A stretch of DNA of 64,000 bases from Strongylocentrotus purpuratus (lineage: Eukaryota; Echinodermata; Echinoidea; Camarodonta; Strongylocentrotidae), in assembly GCF_000002235.5 (NCBI RefSeq), contig NW_022145610.1, positions 33,253,807-33,317,806 of the forward strand, in the 5' to 3' direction. Shown piece after piece: positions 50,201 through 60,345 of the stretch (the first letter of the stretch is position 1; the number at the start of each line of letters is the position of its first letter). The notes beneath the pieces are model-generated. The model worked only from the letters and a program-made list of their open reading frames with translations. It did not search any database and was not told the DNA's origin. Made by a program: the position numbers and the translations under genes.

Positions 50201-50346
50201 ACCGGTCTGGAGTAAACTGGTATATCGCCCTTTTGCGGCGGTCGTCAGCAGTGGAGCCAGACATAGTCTTACTCTTAGTGACTCAGTAGAAATATACTAG
50301 GATTTGAGACTAGCTGCTCATCATAGCAGTCTCGATCGGACAGGAC

Positions 50347-50400
50347 ACACACACACACACCACTACACGCACACGCACGCACACACGCACACACACACAT
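50347..50400. repeat. (CA)n microsatellite
   Basis: CA run with CGCA interruptions. Confidence 0.9.
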
Positions 50401-50621
50401 TTTCACTCATCTGCACATATATTTTAAGGCTAATTATACTGTAGTTGTTGAATCTTTCGAGGATTTGTTTTTCTTCTTCAAATTTAGATTTATTTATTTT
50501 TAATTTAAAAAAAAAAATTATAGAAAGTTTTTAATTACTTTATTTCAGTATTTCAATCATAATTTTCTGGAGCACACTTACCTTCTTACATCATACATAC
50601 ATAAATATGACTGTAAACGTG

Positions 50622-51010
50622 TTAAAGGCATCGTTTAACAATGTTAAATCTGAGATGCACGGCCCTACGTGTTATCAGTGTCTGTGATATGGTGTTATAT
50701 TGAAGCCCTAAACAAAAATTGCGCTTCAAAATGATCAAGAAGTGCCTCAAAAAAAGTAAAAAATCTTTGAGTGACCGGTTTTACCATACTCGTTTTCCCC
50801 AATAGACTGTAGTATTAAGAACACCGTTTGGCAAACGCAAAATTTGATTTCGATTTTCAATCATAAATATCTTGATAATCAGACAGGCGATCGGCTTGTA
50901 AAAGTCATGGGGTTCCTGACTGACCTAAAGGTTTATAATTATCATTGCAGCATGAGCTAAATCAAGGATTTGTTTAAATTATCTAAGACAAAGTTACCGG
51001 ATCCCTTTAA
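50622..51010 (+). mobile_element. TTAA-flanked MITE, copy 1
   Basis: The element is bounded by TTAA on both sides. Its ends are similar inverse sequences (TTAAAGGCATCGTTTAAC and, from the other end, TTAAAGGGATCCGGTAAC; 14 of 18 identical). A TTAA duplication is the mark of piggyBac-type insertion. A second copy in the opposite orientation is at 63449-63792. There is no coding capacity. Confidence 0.78.
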
Positions 51011-51039
51011 TGCGATATAGGTGTTACCACGTCAAGATC

Positions 51040-51331
51040 AAAACTGTTTTCTCCTCAAAATCGATATGATTATTGGCATGATAAACTCACAGTACCACAA
51101 GATACAAACTGGTATAGGATTCATGTTAATAATTGTTGTTGCACCATAGATACTCGTTTACTTTCCTTTTATTTCAAAGTCTTTCATAAAGCTGTTGCTT
51201 TGAATGCATTTTTGTATAAAATCAAAGAAGAAGAGACAATAGTTCATATATTTTGTGAATGTGAGAAGGTAACACCACTTTGGAATGAATTTTTAACCTT
51301 GATTCACCTCAAAAGTTGTTTCAAATTTTAA
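51040..51331 (+). mobile_element. L1/Tx1-type LINE C-terminal fragment
   Basis: The plus-strand frame reads DTNWYRIHVNN, then TIDTRLLSFYFKVFHK, NAFLYK and EEETIVHIFCECEKVTPLWNEF, ending in a stop at about 51331. This order is the C-terminal region of L1/Tx1-like ORF2. The cysteine-containing segment normally before EEET is deleted. A dead fragment, directly next to the TTAA MITE. Confidence 0.7.
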
Positions 51332-51409
51332 TTTAACCAATTTTGGTGCCCCTTCTGACAAATTCTTGTCATATTTATTCCTGCTCTTAAAATATTGTAT
51401 ATACAGTGT

Positions 51410-51846
51410 ACACCTGTAAATTCAAGAGTACTTTACCAACTAAGATTATTTTGCTATTATTTCACTGTATATACATGGTTCTGCTCCGCTTGATCAAGCA
51501 TTACTTTCCCTCTAGACAGCTACGTTCTCAAAACTCTGGCTTACTTGTTACTCCTAGGGTAAAAACAAAGTGGGGGGGGGGGTCGAACCTTCGCTCATGC
51601 TGGGCCTTCATTATGGAATACTCTCCCTCAATGGATTAAGAATAGCAGTTCTGCTGAAGTGTTAAAAACAATCTTAAGAATTATCTGTTTAATTTAGCTT
51701 ATAATTGATTACCATTACCTTTCATGTCTATACCTTTCCTTTTCCATGTATCATGTATTTCATCTTTTGCAAAAGCTGCGCCTTGAGCATTTGATTGTCA
51801 AGTGGATTTGGCGCCTTATAAATCTTATGTATTATTATTATTATTA
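51410..51846 (+). mobile_element. CR1/L2/jockey-type LINE 3' end
   Basis: The frame reads PSRQLRSQNSGLLVTPRVKT and, after a frame break at a G-run (51572-51582), AGPSLWNTLPQWIKNSSS and LRIYLFNLAYN. This is the conserved C-terminus of ORF2 in this LINE group. The 3' UTR ends in TTGGCGCCTTATAAATCTTA followed by (ATT)n (51831-51846). Confidence 0.78.
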
Positions 51847-51928
51847 AGATTGCATTTAAATCATTTGTCAAGATACATAAAGAAACTGAGGATGTCCTTG
51901 CAGAAAGGAGAAACAAACTTTCCATCCA

Positions 51929-51929
<1 letters not shown>

Positions 51930-51958
<29 letters not shown>
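51930..51958. repeat. Poly(A) run
   Basis: About 27 consecutive A. Possibly the tail of a retroposed sequence. Confidence 0.85.
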
Positions 51959-51959
<1 letters not shown>

Positions 51960-52507
51960 GATGTTTAACTTTTTTCTTATGTAGAATTTAACGTACATAC
52001 AACAAATTGTATGTTTATAGAATATACATTGGGTCTTTTTGACTCCTTGTTCGAACTTTGATGTTTTGATTTAGATTCATAACAGTTTCTGAATATTCGT
52101 TGCCATCTCTTGCTCAAAAAAGTGCGCCGCAGGGGATTCGGGGAGCGGTCTTTATTCCCTTTCGCTGAAGTCTGCTCGGGTCACCTGGTCGGGTTTCTTT
52201 GTTGTATGATCGGGATGTTCATTCTGGTCCCCGAGCTGAGCCCCCCGCGGTTGAGTTAAAACAGTAGCTTTTCATTGTATTATCTTATGGTATAATGTAT
52301 TGCTGCTGTGTTTTGTTTTGTTTTTTTGTTTTTTTTTGCTTTTTGTTCTTTGTTTGATCTGTAATTAATCATATGATTGTTTGTAAACAAGTGATTATGA
52401 ATGATCAATAAAACATAAATAAAAAGTAAAAAAAGATCCTAACAATTTGTATTATTGATTATATATTCACGCAGAACTTCCTCACCGCTCAATCGATCTC
52501 CTTGGCT
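51959..52507. other. Non-coding; possible retroelement 3' end at about 52100-52435
   Basis: A GC-rich stretch (52115-52255), a T-rich tract, then AATGATCAATAAAACATAAATA (52398-52419) resembles a LINE 3' UTR with a poly(A) signal. No coding remnant is readable. Confidence 0.35.
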
Positions 52508-52601
52508 CGGTCTCTCTCTCTCTCTCTCTCTCTCTTCCCTCTCCCTCTCTCTCTCCACTCTATTTCTCTCTCTTCCCCCTCTCTCTCTATCTCTCTCTAT
52601 A

Positions 52602-52689
<88 letters not shown>

Positions 52690-52866
52690 CCTCTCTCTCT
52701 GTCTCTCTGTCTCTCTCTCTCTCTCTCTCTACCCTCTCTCTCTCTCGGTCTCTCTCTCTCTCTACCCTCTCTCTCTCTCTCTGTCTCTCTCTCTCTCTGT
52801 CTCTCTCTCTCTCTGTCTCTCTCTCCCTCTGTCTCTACCCTCTCTCTCTCTCTCTCTCTCTCTATC
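52508..52866. repeat. Long (CT)n tract, about 360 bp
   Basis: Nearly uninterrupted CT dinucleotides with scattered CCCT, TGTC and TACC units. One strand is almost pure purine, so triplex or H-DNA formation is possible. The Ser/Leu and Arg/Glu frames here are artefacts. Confidence 0.95.
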
Positions 52867-53005
52867 ACTTCCTCTCTCTATATTTATATATATTACTAAC
52901 AACATTACCCTCCTTTCCTCTTTCACGATCCCCTCCTTTGTCAGTCCCACCCCACTATCCACAGGCCCTCATCCAGGGGCGTCCTACTGTTACACTGTTA
53001 CACTG

Positions 53006-53367
53006 TGAAAAGGTTGGGGAATATTTTTACAACACTTTGCCCAATGTTGTGCCAATAGTCAACCCAACCATCTATTGGGCAATATTTTGCCCAGTGGTAT
53101 TGGTAAACGTAAGTACCCTACTTCACACGTGCATAATTGTTTCGTATTTTGACCAAAATGTGGGCAGAGATATGACCCTTTAACTGCCCGACTATGGTAG
53201 TCCAATTGTTTGGAAAATTTTGACCAGCTGTTGAGCAAAATACGAAACAATTATGCACGTACTTACGTTTACCAATACCACTGGGCAAAATATTGCCCAA
53301 TAGATGGTTGGGTTGACTATTGGCACAACGTTGGGCAAAGTGTTGGAAAATATTGCCCAACCTTTTC
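53006..53367. mobile_element. Foldback element (long inverted repeat)
   Basis: The left arm (about 53006-53155, AAAAGGTTGGG... to ...ACAATTGTTTCGTATTTTG-like end) is the near-perfect inverse of the right arm (about 53235-53367, AAAATACGAAACAATTATGC... to ...GCCCAACCTTTT). The loop is about 80 bp and the arms 130-150 bp. Repeated GGGCAA and TTGCCC words lie inside the arms. Flanking target duplication is unclear. Non-autonomous. Confidence 0.85.
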
Positions 53368-53938
53368 ATATGTATGTTGCAGGTCCAATCCGTAACTCTT
53401 ATATCCATAAATGTGTCAATTAGGGAGCCCCATCCAACCACAACCCCAGCCCCTACCCCTTGCTGAGAGACGTATGAATCGTTCTCGTTTGTTAGAAGAT
53501 TTTATCAAACTTGTCGGTCAGCAGATCAAGTCCGACAATCCCCTTCATAAAACGTTTCTGGTGACGCCCCTATTTCACTCAGCATTAATACATAAAACTA
53601 GATGAGGGGAGAGTTTCGCAGCTAAACCAGATGTCGTGTTTAAGGACACGTGTCTAAATTTCAGTTGCTATTGAGCCAAATTAGATGCCGTCAGTTGCTA
53701 TCAATAACCAATCATGTCATCATTTTGAGCAAAACAACAAAATCTCCCGCCGCGTGATCATCATGCTAACCATGTAAGTTTGCAATGTTGTGTGAATCAT
53801 CACAGTGGAAGTTCTTGTGTCACAGTTCGGTGCTGGATTGTTATCGCATCCGCACGAAAAGAGTCTGCTCAAATTATATCAAGTTCTAAGCACTAACGTT
53901 TCGTAAAAGAGGAAATATTCGTATCAGCTTCAATTTTT
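53368..53938 (+). other. Upstream region of the GT31-like gene
   Basis: This should hold the promoter and 5' leader of the 53960 gene. I see no clear TATA box. No other gene is supported. Confidence 0.35.
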
Positions 53939-53944
53939 ATGTGA
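53939..53944 (+). promoter_or_regulatory. Minimal start-stop uORF (ATG-TGA)
   Basis: An ATG followed immediately by TGA lies 15 nt before the main ATG at 53960, in a different frame. If it is in the transcript, ribosomes could pause or reinitiate there; this effect is known for start-stop uORFs elsewhere and is inference here. Confidence 0.35.
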
Positions 53945-53959
53945 CCTGAAATTCAACAA

Positions 53960-56064
53960 ATGCATAGTGAGACGACAACCCTGCATTCTCGGGCGCAACA
54001 CCCAATAGTTGGACAGATGGGCACCATGTACGACGAGGGGAAACCGAAAGGAGGATTTAAATCCTCCTACTTTTACAGGACCAACATACGAGGCTCCAAA
54101 TGGAATGGACTGATCTTCACCGTCTCCGTTGCCTTGGCAACGCTCTGTATCTATTACCTCGCGTACTGGAGAACTGATGGAGAGGCGGAGGGATTTGGAA
54201 AAGGTGACGGAGCGGATCAAGTCATGTTTGAGAACGTGAATCCGAAATTCGATGGTCTGAATAGACGAGTAGAATTGGATGGCGATGATGGTAGGGGTGA
54301 TGATGTTGGATTTATAGATCAAGAGAAAAGATTAGACCGAATGAACATTAAGAATTCAGATACAAATGAACACGAAGATGAAGATCAATTTAATCCACAG
54401 GGTAGGGGTGGTGGATCAAACAATCTCCCGAAAAAGAGGACCAAGTTCGAGTCAAGCAGCAAAAGGAGCATATAGAAAAGAGTAAACATAGATTTCAACC
54501 ACAGAATCGTTTTGACTCGGAAAATGAGGAGGATGAGATTTATGACGACAACGAAAATGAAAATGAAGGTCATAGACTTCAAAATCAACCTGGAAAGGTT
54601 GCCCAAAGAAACGGACAGCTTAAAGATCGGCATGGTAATGTACATGATAACGACTTCGAAGTCGGAGATGAAGTGCCCGATATTAGACAAGCCGCCCCAC
54701 ACCACAAGTCTTTGGGTAAAAGCCCACATAAAGTGTTGCCCATTGGTCCAGAAGCCGGGATAATCTTAAACCATCGTGGTAAATTAAGCGATATCAATCC
54801 AAAAGACATAGCTCCAGACCATGGTAATGTACCTGATAACGACTTCGAAGTCGGAGATGAAGTGCCCGATATTAGACAAGCCGCCCCACATCACAAGTCT
54901 TTGGGTAAAAGCCCACCTAAAGTGTTGCCCATTGGTCCAGAAGCCGGGATGATCTTAAACCACCGTGGTAAATTAAGCGATATCAATCCAAAAGACATAG
55001 CTCCAGACTTCCCTGATGTTCTAGGAAGACAACCCAATCAACATAAGAAGGATTACCCCCTGCAGGTTCCTCATGAAATCAACGCTGACTACCGGGCCGT
55101 TGAACAGCATAACATGAACCCACACAATCAACCTAAACTACCAAAGTTTAAACCAAACAGGCATATCAATCCGCAAGCCCATGACGTGGCCGATATGAAG
55201 CCTAAGCCCAGGCCGAAGGACTTTCCAGTGACTCTACTCCAAAAGCCAGATCCCACATTGTGCCCTCGCAAGCGCTTCGTTCTCATAATTGTCCTTTCTC
55301 AAACCTATGCGACCAATGCTCGAAAGAACATCCGCAGGACGTGGGGCAATCCGGAAAGGTTTAACGTTCGTGGCATCGCAGAAGTCGACCTGACCTGGTG
55401 GGTTGTCTTTGCCACCGGAAGTGGTAAAACCGACACTGATATCATAAAGGAAAACGCTGAGAACCGTGACATCCTGCAGGGTGACTTTGCCGACCTTGAA
55501 GCTGAAGAGACAAGGAAAGTCATGATGTCGATGAAGTGGCTGCATGACCTCCAGACTTCGAATCCATCGTGTCGTCCGTCGTATGTCCTCAAGACTGGCT
55601 CTCATGTATTCGTCAACACCCGGGTGCTGACAAGCTGGATATATAACACCTTTAAACAAAAAACGGATGTATACGTTGGCAAGGTAATCCGCAATGATGA
55701 CCCGATTCGAGATTCGTTTGACCCTCACTTTGTTCCCTACTACGACTTTAAGGACGAGTACTTCCCGGATATGGTTGGCGGGCCGACTTACATGCTTTCT
55801 ACGGACGTCGTCTACCGAATGGTGCCCCTCTTCGACAGTATTGTCCCGATCGCCATGGATGACTCCTACATTGGAATACTGGCATCGACGCTCCACGTCG
55901 AACCTAAAAACGACAAACATTTCGTTCATCCCAGGAGGCCGTCCAATGTATGTCATTATAAAACTATGATGTATATATATGGGGTCAATCCTACCGAAAT
56001 TATGCACATTTACAATGTCATTATGGGCCAAACTGGTCGCCATTGCCTCAACGAAGGTTTATAA
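53960..56064 (+). CDS. GT31 (beta-1,3-galactosyl/GlcNAc-transferase-like) type II membrane protein; stem frameshift; DDD motif replaced
   Basis: A Golgi beta-1,3-glycosyltransferase-like gene, apparently single-exon as is usual for GT31. From the ATG at 53960: a cytosolic tail of about 47 residues, a signal anchor (residues 48-70, WNGLIFTVSVALATLCIYYL), then an unusually long acidic, low-complexity stem. The first frame stops at 54475. The adjoining frame, open from 54406, carries the rest to TAA at 56062, so one base appears lost, perhaps in the A-run at 54431-54435. The total would be about 700 residues against 300-420 for most GT31 enzymes. The catalytic-fold motifs are present: RKNIRRTWG (55321-55347), RDILQGDFADL, VGGPTYMLSTDVV and AMDDSYIG. 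The metal-binding DDD expected after VLKT is GSH (55597-55605), so donor binding may be lost. Candidates are a pseudoenzyme, a metal-independent enzyme or a pseudogene. Donor and acceptor sugars cannot be told. Confidence 0.8.
54631..55008 (+). repeat. Tandem 189-bp (63-residue) duplication in the GT31 stem
   Basis: Two copies, 54631-54819 and 54820-55008, differ at only a few bases and encode HGNV-DNDFEVGDEVPDIRQ... to ...DINPKDIAPD twice. The period is an exact multiple of three, so the frame is preserved. Confidence 0.93.
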
Positions 56065-58050
56065 ACACCACGGTGGCTTTAAAAGGGGGTCAAAGGGCTC
56101 GTGCCCCAATCGGACATTCCTGAGCCCCGTCTTATTAAAAAAGTTGCAATTGATATCAATCGCATCTCTTTTTATAAAGACAGGGCCCTGGCGTGCATTA
56201 TTTATTATTACGTATTATATAGTAGTCATAACACCATTCGTAAAAAATAGATGTTCAACAGAGTTAATGGTTTATATGATAGATAAGGACATCCATTATT
56301 CTAAACCTACTTACGAGCAAGTTGGTACAAGAATATTCAATAATTTCCAACATACAGAGGTATTTGCAGACGCAGTTTCTCTGTTCGGAAAGCAGTAAAG
56401 TCTGAATTACACTTGTTTATTCAACATTTGACATGGATTTTTATAATTGATGAGACATTGCCGTCGAAATGCTCCGAGGTATAGGATGTTTAGTTTTAGA
56501 CCAAATAAGAGTAAAACATGTTGTGTATTCATCTAGATGAGCATTTCTACACTAGAGGTTACAAAATTAAATCACTCTTTTCCTAAGATTTTGTAAAGCA
56601 TGGATTAGCGCTTCCACCCATTTCAGCTTGTAAATGTTGGATTTCCCTTTGTAACAGAAATACCGTGTGTACGAATTGATAATTTATAATTCAATAGTAG
56701 TGAAATGCAAAATACATATTATTTAGAATGTACTATAGGCACAACGCATAGCTACTTCATTGTTTTACGTTCTTTTACCACCGTCATAATCGAGTAGAAT
56801 AATTAGGTGCGGATATTGATTTATTGTGTCGTATTTGAAGGACTCTCCTGAACTGCTGTTTGGAGAGTCTATTGGTTTGTGTCGTGTCGACCATATGTTT
56901 CGCACCTGTTACACGACTGAAAAAAAAAATCACTTTGATTTATGAATATTTGTTTTTCTCCCATAGTTAGGGATGATATTAACAGAACTGCGTAAATAGA
57001 AAAAGTGTAGATTTTTAAAGGAAAAACTATCATGATGTCATGATTAAAAAGTGAAATAAGGTGAAAATATTACTGGCTATCATAAAGTAATAGATATTTA
57101 TGTCATACTTATTAAAAAAATAGTTTAAGATTTATTTTTTTCATGACTGTATTCATTTCCTTTTCATAAAAAGGTGTATATTGAATTTGTTTGCTTCATA
57201 CTTCCGTTTGCTTTTGATACTTTTTTTGTTGTAAACTGAATAGAAAATTAAAACGTTATCATTTAAGTTATTTATATTATCATTATTAGTAGTAATACAA
57301 TCAGTATTATTATTAGTATTATTATTATCATCTATATTAGAAATAGTAGTTTTATTGCTTTCAGTATTGTTATCATTGTTATTATTATTATTGTCATTAC
57401 TATTGTTATCATTATTTCAATCATCATTATTATTCTACTACATGTATAACTATAATATTCATCATATCGAACAAGAATATATTCTTTTGGACCTTTATAA
57501 TTATGGCCTTTATTACGAATCTAGTTTTGGCTTCTGACAGTAATATATAATCAAGTATGTAACATCATATTCACCCAATAACTAGACAAGTAGAGCATCA
57601 TTGATTTGTTGTGTATGTACTATTTATTCGGGTTAGACTGATATATTTAGAACTACATAAGTATTTTGAACATCGAACATTTTGTAAAATTCGTATACAA
57701 TAAGAAATATATATATATTCGTCAAAACTGTTGTTTTTAACTTAAAATTAAAGTTTATTTATATTATAAATGTGAGATTCAAGTAAATTATTTAAAAAAT
57801 ATGTTCAATCTCTCATGGTGTTTTTTTCTTTTGTTTTACAAATAGACGTAGTTTCAAAATGGATTATTGCATGAAAACATGAGGGTGAAGAGGAAAAGAA
57901 CTATACGATATCACGTCACACGAAAGCCATTTTGGAATTATTTGTATTCAATACTTGATATACTTATGTATGTGTTTGTTCCGATAAAGTTTATAGAGGG
58001 TTTGAAGCGATCGTTAATATTTACCCGAAATGACCGCACGCAGCTTGACT
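56065..58050. other. Non-coding downstream region with ATT/ATC low complexity
   Basis: 3' flank of the GT31-like gene. No canonical AATAAA was found close to the stop. ATT/GTT/ATC-rich low complexity spans about 57265-57435. The 57867-58130 frame overlaps the 3' end of the minus-strand gene and is not supported. Confidence 0.45.
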
Positions 58051-58056
58051 TTATTA
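58051..58056 (-). terminator. Poly(A) signal of the minus-strand secreted-protein gene
   Basis: AATAAA on the minus strand, about 200 nt downstream of the TAA at 58253-58255. Position and sequence fit; not proven. Confidence 0.5.
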
Positions 58057-58252
58057 TAATAGTAGATATAATCACTCTAGTTACACTAATCATTTATACT
58101 ATACAAATCTCATTATACTCGGGCGGATGATTAAAAAGTATGTGTTTTTTCCTGGCTGAAATCCTAAAATAATATTCATCGAAAATCAAATATTGTAGGG
58201 CCACACTATTTAGCGCAGTTTTCACACGAAAGCGCGAATCGTAGAAATCTCT

Positions 58253-58654
58253 TTAGAAAAGATCTGGGCGGGATTTGGACTCCCTGGCCGATCGCCTCTT
58301 CTCCGCCTTCTTGCCGGCGTCGGCCATCCGCTTGCCGGTCATCTGCTTACGGTAGTCGCCCGCCTCCTTGTTCTTCAACCCCGCTGTCAGCTTCTGCATG
58401 CCCTTATAGACGGCTTCGTTGAAAGCACGATTACGGGGCTCAGCCTCCATGGAGCCGCGAATGCCATCATGGATCATCTGCCTGTATGCGTTGGCATCGC
58501 CGCGTTTCTTGATGCTGGAGCGGACCTGTTTGATGTCTTCGTCGGACAGGTGCTGATGGATCGCATTGATTTCCTCCTTGAAACGATCACGGATGATCTC
58601 GAGCTCGCGCTTCTTCTCTTCGAAATCACGGTCGCTGATGGCCACGGATTCGAC
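58253..58654 (-). CDS. Exon 3 of a novel cysteine-free secreted protein
   Basis: The terminal exon encodes the last 133 of 245 residues (VESVAISDRDFEEKKRELEI ... RESKSRPDLF) and ends in TAA. The acceptor TTTCCTCTCTTCCCAG lies directly upstream and the joint with exon 2 is phase 0. It is almost entirely charged and helix-forming. A segment near its start (IRDRFKEEINAIHQHLSDED) resembles one in exon 2 (ERAKEIKADDSMTDEEKQKE), suggesting an internal repeat of a helical unit. The C-terminal 30 residues are strongly basic (KKAEKRRSAR), with possible processing or polyanion-binding sites. I do not recognise the family. The GC content of this exon is clearly higher than that of its surroundings, which supports coding function. 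Confidence 0.85.
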   Translation of the reverse strand, partial: VESVAISDRDFEEKKRELEIIRDRFKEEINAIHQHLSDEDIKQVRSSIKKRGDANAYRQMIHDGIRGSMEAEPRNRAFNEAVYKGMQKLTAGLKNKEAGDYRKQMTGKRMADAGKKAEKRRSARESKSRPDLF

Positions 58655-59579
58655 CTGGGAAGAGAGGAAACCATAAGAGGTGGAATTTGAACAACGTGCA
58701 TGTACTATACAACATCATACCCGGATAGAATAATGTTTCTTTTCCTGTGACTTTAAAGACAAGCTTGAGTTCTGGTAATGATAGAAAATCAATTCTCACA
58801 GAATCCAAAAAAGCTGACACTGTTTGTTAAAGATTACAACAAAATGACATGTGCCTAACATTTTTTGGTAGAGTATTGAAAATAGAAAGATAAGGAAATC
58901 AAGGTGCGCAGGCCCGACACCAGGTGCTTATTAAACACAAGTCACTATTTACAAATGAGAGCTGCGAGTTTTATTGAAGATGATTCCCATCTTTTTTCCA
59001 GCCAAGTTTTTGTGAGGTTGTTTTTATTTTACTGGTTCAAACAATCAATCTATTGCAGAATAAACAAATCCAGAATAAATTATGGCCATGTTCACTCGTC
59101 AAACGATGCCCATACTAGAGCTCAAGCTTAGCTTTGACTGGATATAATACATTCACGTATTATATTGTTGTTGTTTTTTATAGACGCTTACTACTCAGGA
59201 GTCACGGCATTTTCATTTTTTTCTTAATTAATCTTTGAAATTAAATAAAAAGAAATAAGATTGGTGAAAAGTCAATTATATAGTGCCAAATGTTTTTGGA
59301 TGTTATCAGCCTTCCAGCAAATGTACTGAGAATATTCCTAGTCACGGCACCATTTTAGGAGTAAAAAAGATTCGCGTCACCCCAGTCGGAATTTCATCAA
59401 AGAGGATTTGTTTTCCAATCATCGTACACACAGACGTATGGGCACACATTTTCGCGTGAGGGCCTCTAATTTACAACACTTTATTTGTATTGCTTATTCT
59501 ATGTTTGGGGGGGGGGCAACTTTGAGTATCATTTCTTGATATTACAAAGTGTCTCATTTTGATATTACCGAGCAGACCA

Positions 59580-60062
59580 GGGACCCGTTTCACAAAGCCT
59601 TTTGTAATGACAAGCAGGCGCGTACACAGGGGGGGGGGGGGGGGGGGGGGTTGGGGGGTTAAACCCCCCCTTTGGTAATTTTGTGTGTGTAAACCCCCCC
59701 CCCCCCCGACGGAGCTAAATGTCAAATTTTCAAATTTCGAGACCAAAAAAAAAAAAAAGTGTCCTCTTACCCCCCCCCCCCCCCCCCCCCCCGCTTATTC
59801 AGCGGTTGGCTGAGTCGTTGCGATTTTTTTTGGGACAAAAAAGAAAGAAAAAAAAGTGACCTCTTACCCCCCCCCCCCCCGCTTAATCAGATTTATAAAT
59901 GTTAAACCCCCCCCCCCCCCTTGACAAAATCCTGCGTACGCGCCTGATGACAAGTGACTAAAATCAGTGACAAATCTGCTGATAACCAATCAGAAACAAG
60001 TATTTCAGTAGCTTATAACACAAACTGTCATTTGTCACTGATGACAAGTTTTGTGAAACGCC
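59580..60062. mobile_element. Outer MITE interrupted by a hAT MITE
   Basis: The left end GGGACCCGTTTCACAAAG...TAATGACAAG and the right end CTGATGACAAGTTTTGTGAAAC are inverse to each other. Between them GTGACTAAAATCAGTGACAA and TTTGTCACTGATGACAAG extend the inverted repeat. The element is split at ATGACAAG by the 59615-59946 insertion. Outer limits are approximate; no target duplication could be fixed because the right side ends in a C-run. Confidence 0.65.
59615..59946. mobile_element. hAT-type MITE (332 bp) with perfect 8-bp target duplication
   Basis: The ends CAGGCGCGTACACAGG and CCTGCGTACGCGCCTG are inverted repeats beginning with CAG. ATGACAAG flanks both sides (59607-59614 and 59947-59954). 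The interior consists of G/C-runs plus CGCTTATTCAGCGGTTGGCT and similar pieces, related to the family at 1553-1996. Non-autonomous, inserted into an older MITE. Confidence 0.88.
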
Positions 60063-60073
60063 CCCCCCCCCCC

Positions 60074-60153
60074 AGCTGTTGCCTCTTCTCCTCCATCACT
60101 GGGAGGGGCGATTCTTGGATGAGGGTGAGTGGCAGGATGGCTCCCCCTCCCCA
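60074..60153 (-). pseudogene. Decayed duplicate of the 3' part of exon 2
   Basis: On the minus strand this encodes GAILPLTLIQESPLPVMEEK followed by RQQL, against HAILPHALMQESPIPAVEEK then RQQL in exon 2 (60355-60435 region). Base identity is about three quarters by eye. It lies in the same orientation in intron 2, some 200 bp downstream of exon 2. The splice donor is replaced by a C-run (G-run in the sense strand), so it is probably not usable as an alternative exon. Confidence 0.75.
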
Positions 60154-60345
60154 TATTTCATTATCAATATTGTTATAAATATTTATGGCGGGGCAATTTT
60201 GAGAGTTTTGCATGAGGCCGCGTGAGCGGATGGCATGGTGCCATATTGAAACAGAATTTTAATATGTTTATCGATTTATTTTAGGGGCAACATGGAATCA
60301 TATTTATTGATTTAAACACAAAACAATTAAACAAAAAGATCTTAC

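Larger units (their letters stand above)
58655..60345 (-). other. Intron 2 of the secreted-protein gene
   Basis: Bounded by donor CG/GTAAGA (at 60345) and acceptor TTCCCAG (at 58655). It contains a nested pair of MITEs (59580-60062) and a decayed duplicate of the end of exon 2 (60074-60153). The rest is non-coding. Confidence 0.8.

Noticed and set aside
52455..53183. 242-codon Ser/Leu-rich frame and its antisense Arg/Glu frames
   Set aside because: Produced by the (CT)n microsatellite; no start context or domain.
54431..54436. Programmed ribosomal frameshifting in the GT31 stem
   Set aside because: The A-run is only five bases and does not form a standard slippery heptamer in the zero frame; indel or assembly error is simpler.
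55234..56043. 269-codon minus-strand frame opposite the GT31 domain
   Set aside because: Shadow of the real plus-strand gene, whose family motifs are clear.
57867..58130. 87-codon plus-strand frame with hydrophobic segments
   Set aside because: Lies over the 3' end and poly(A) signal of the minus-strand gene, AT-rich composition, no domain.
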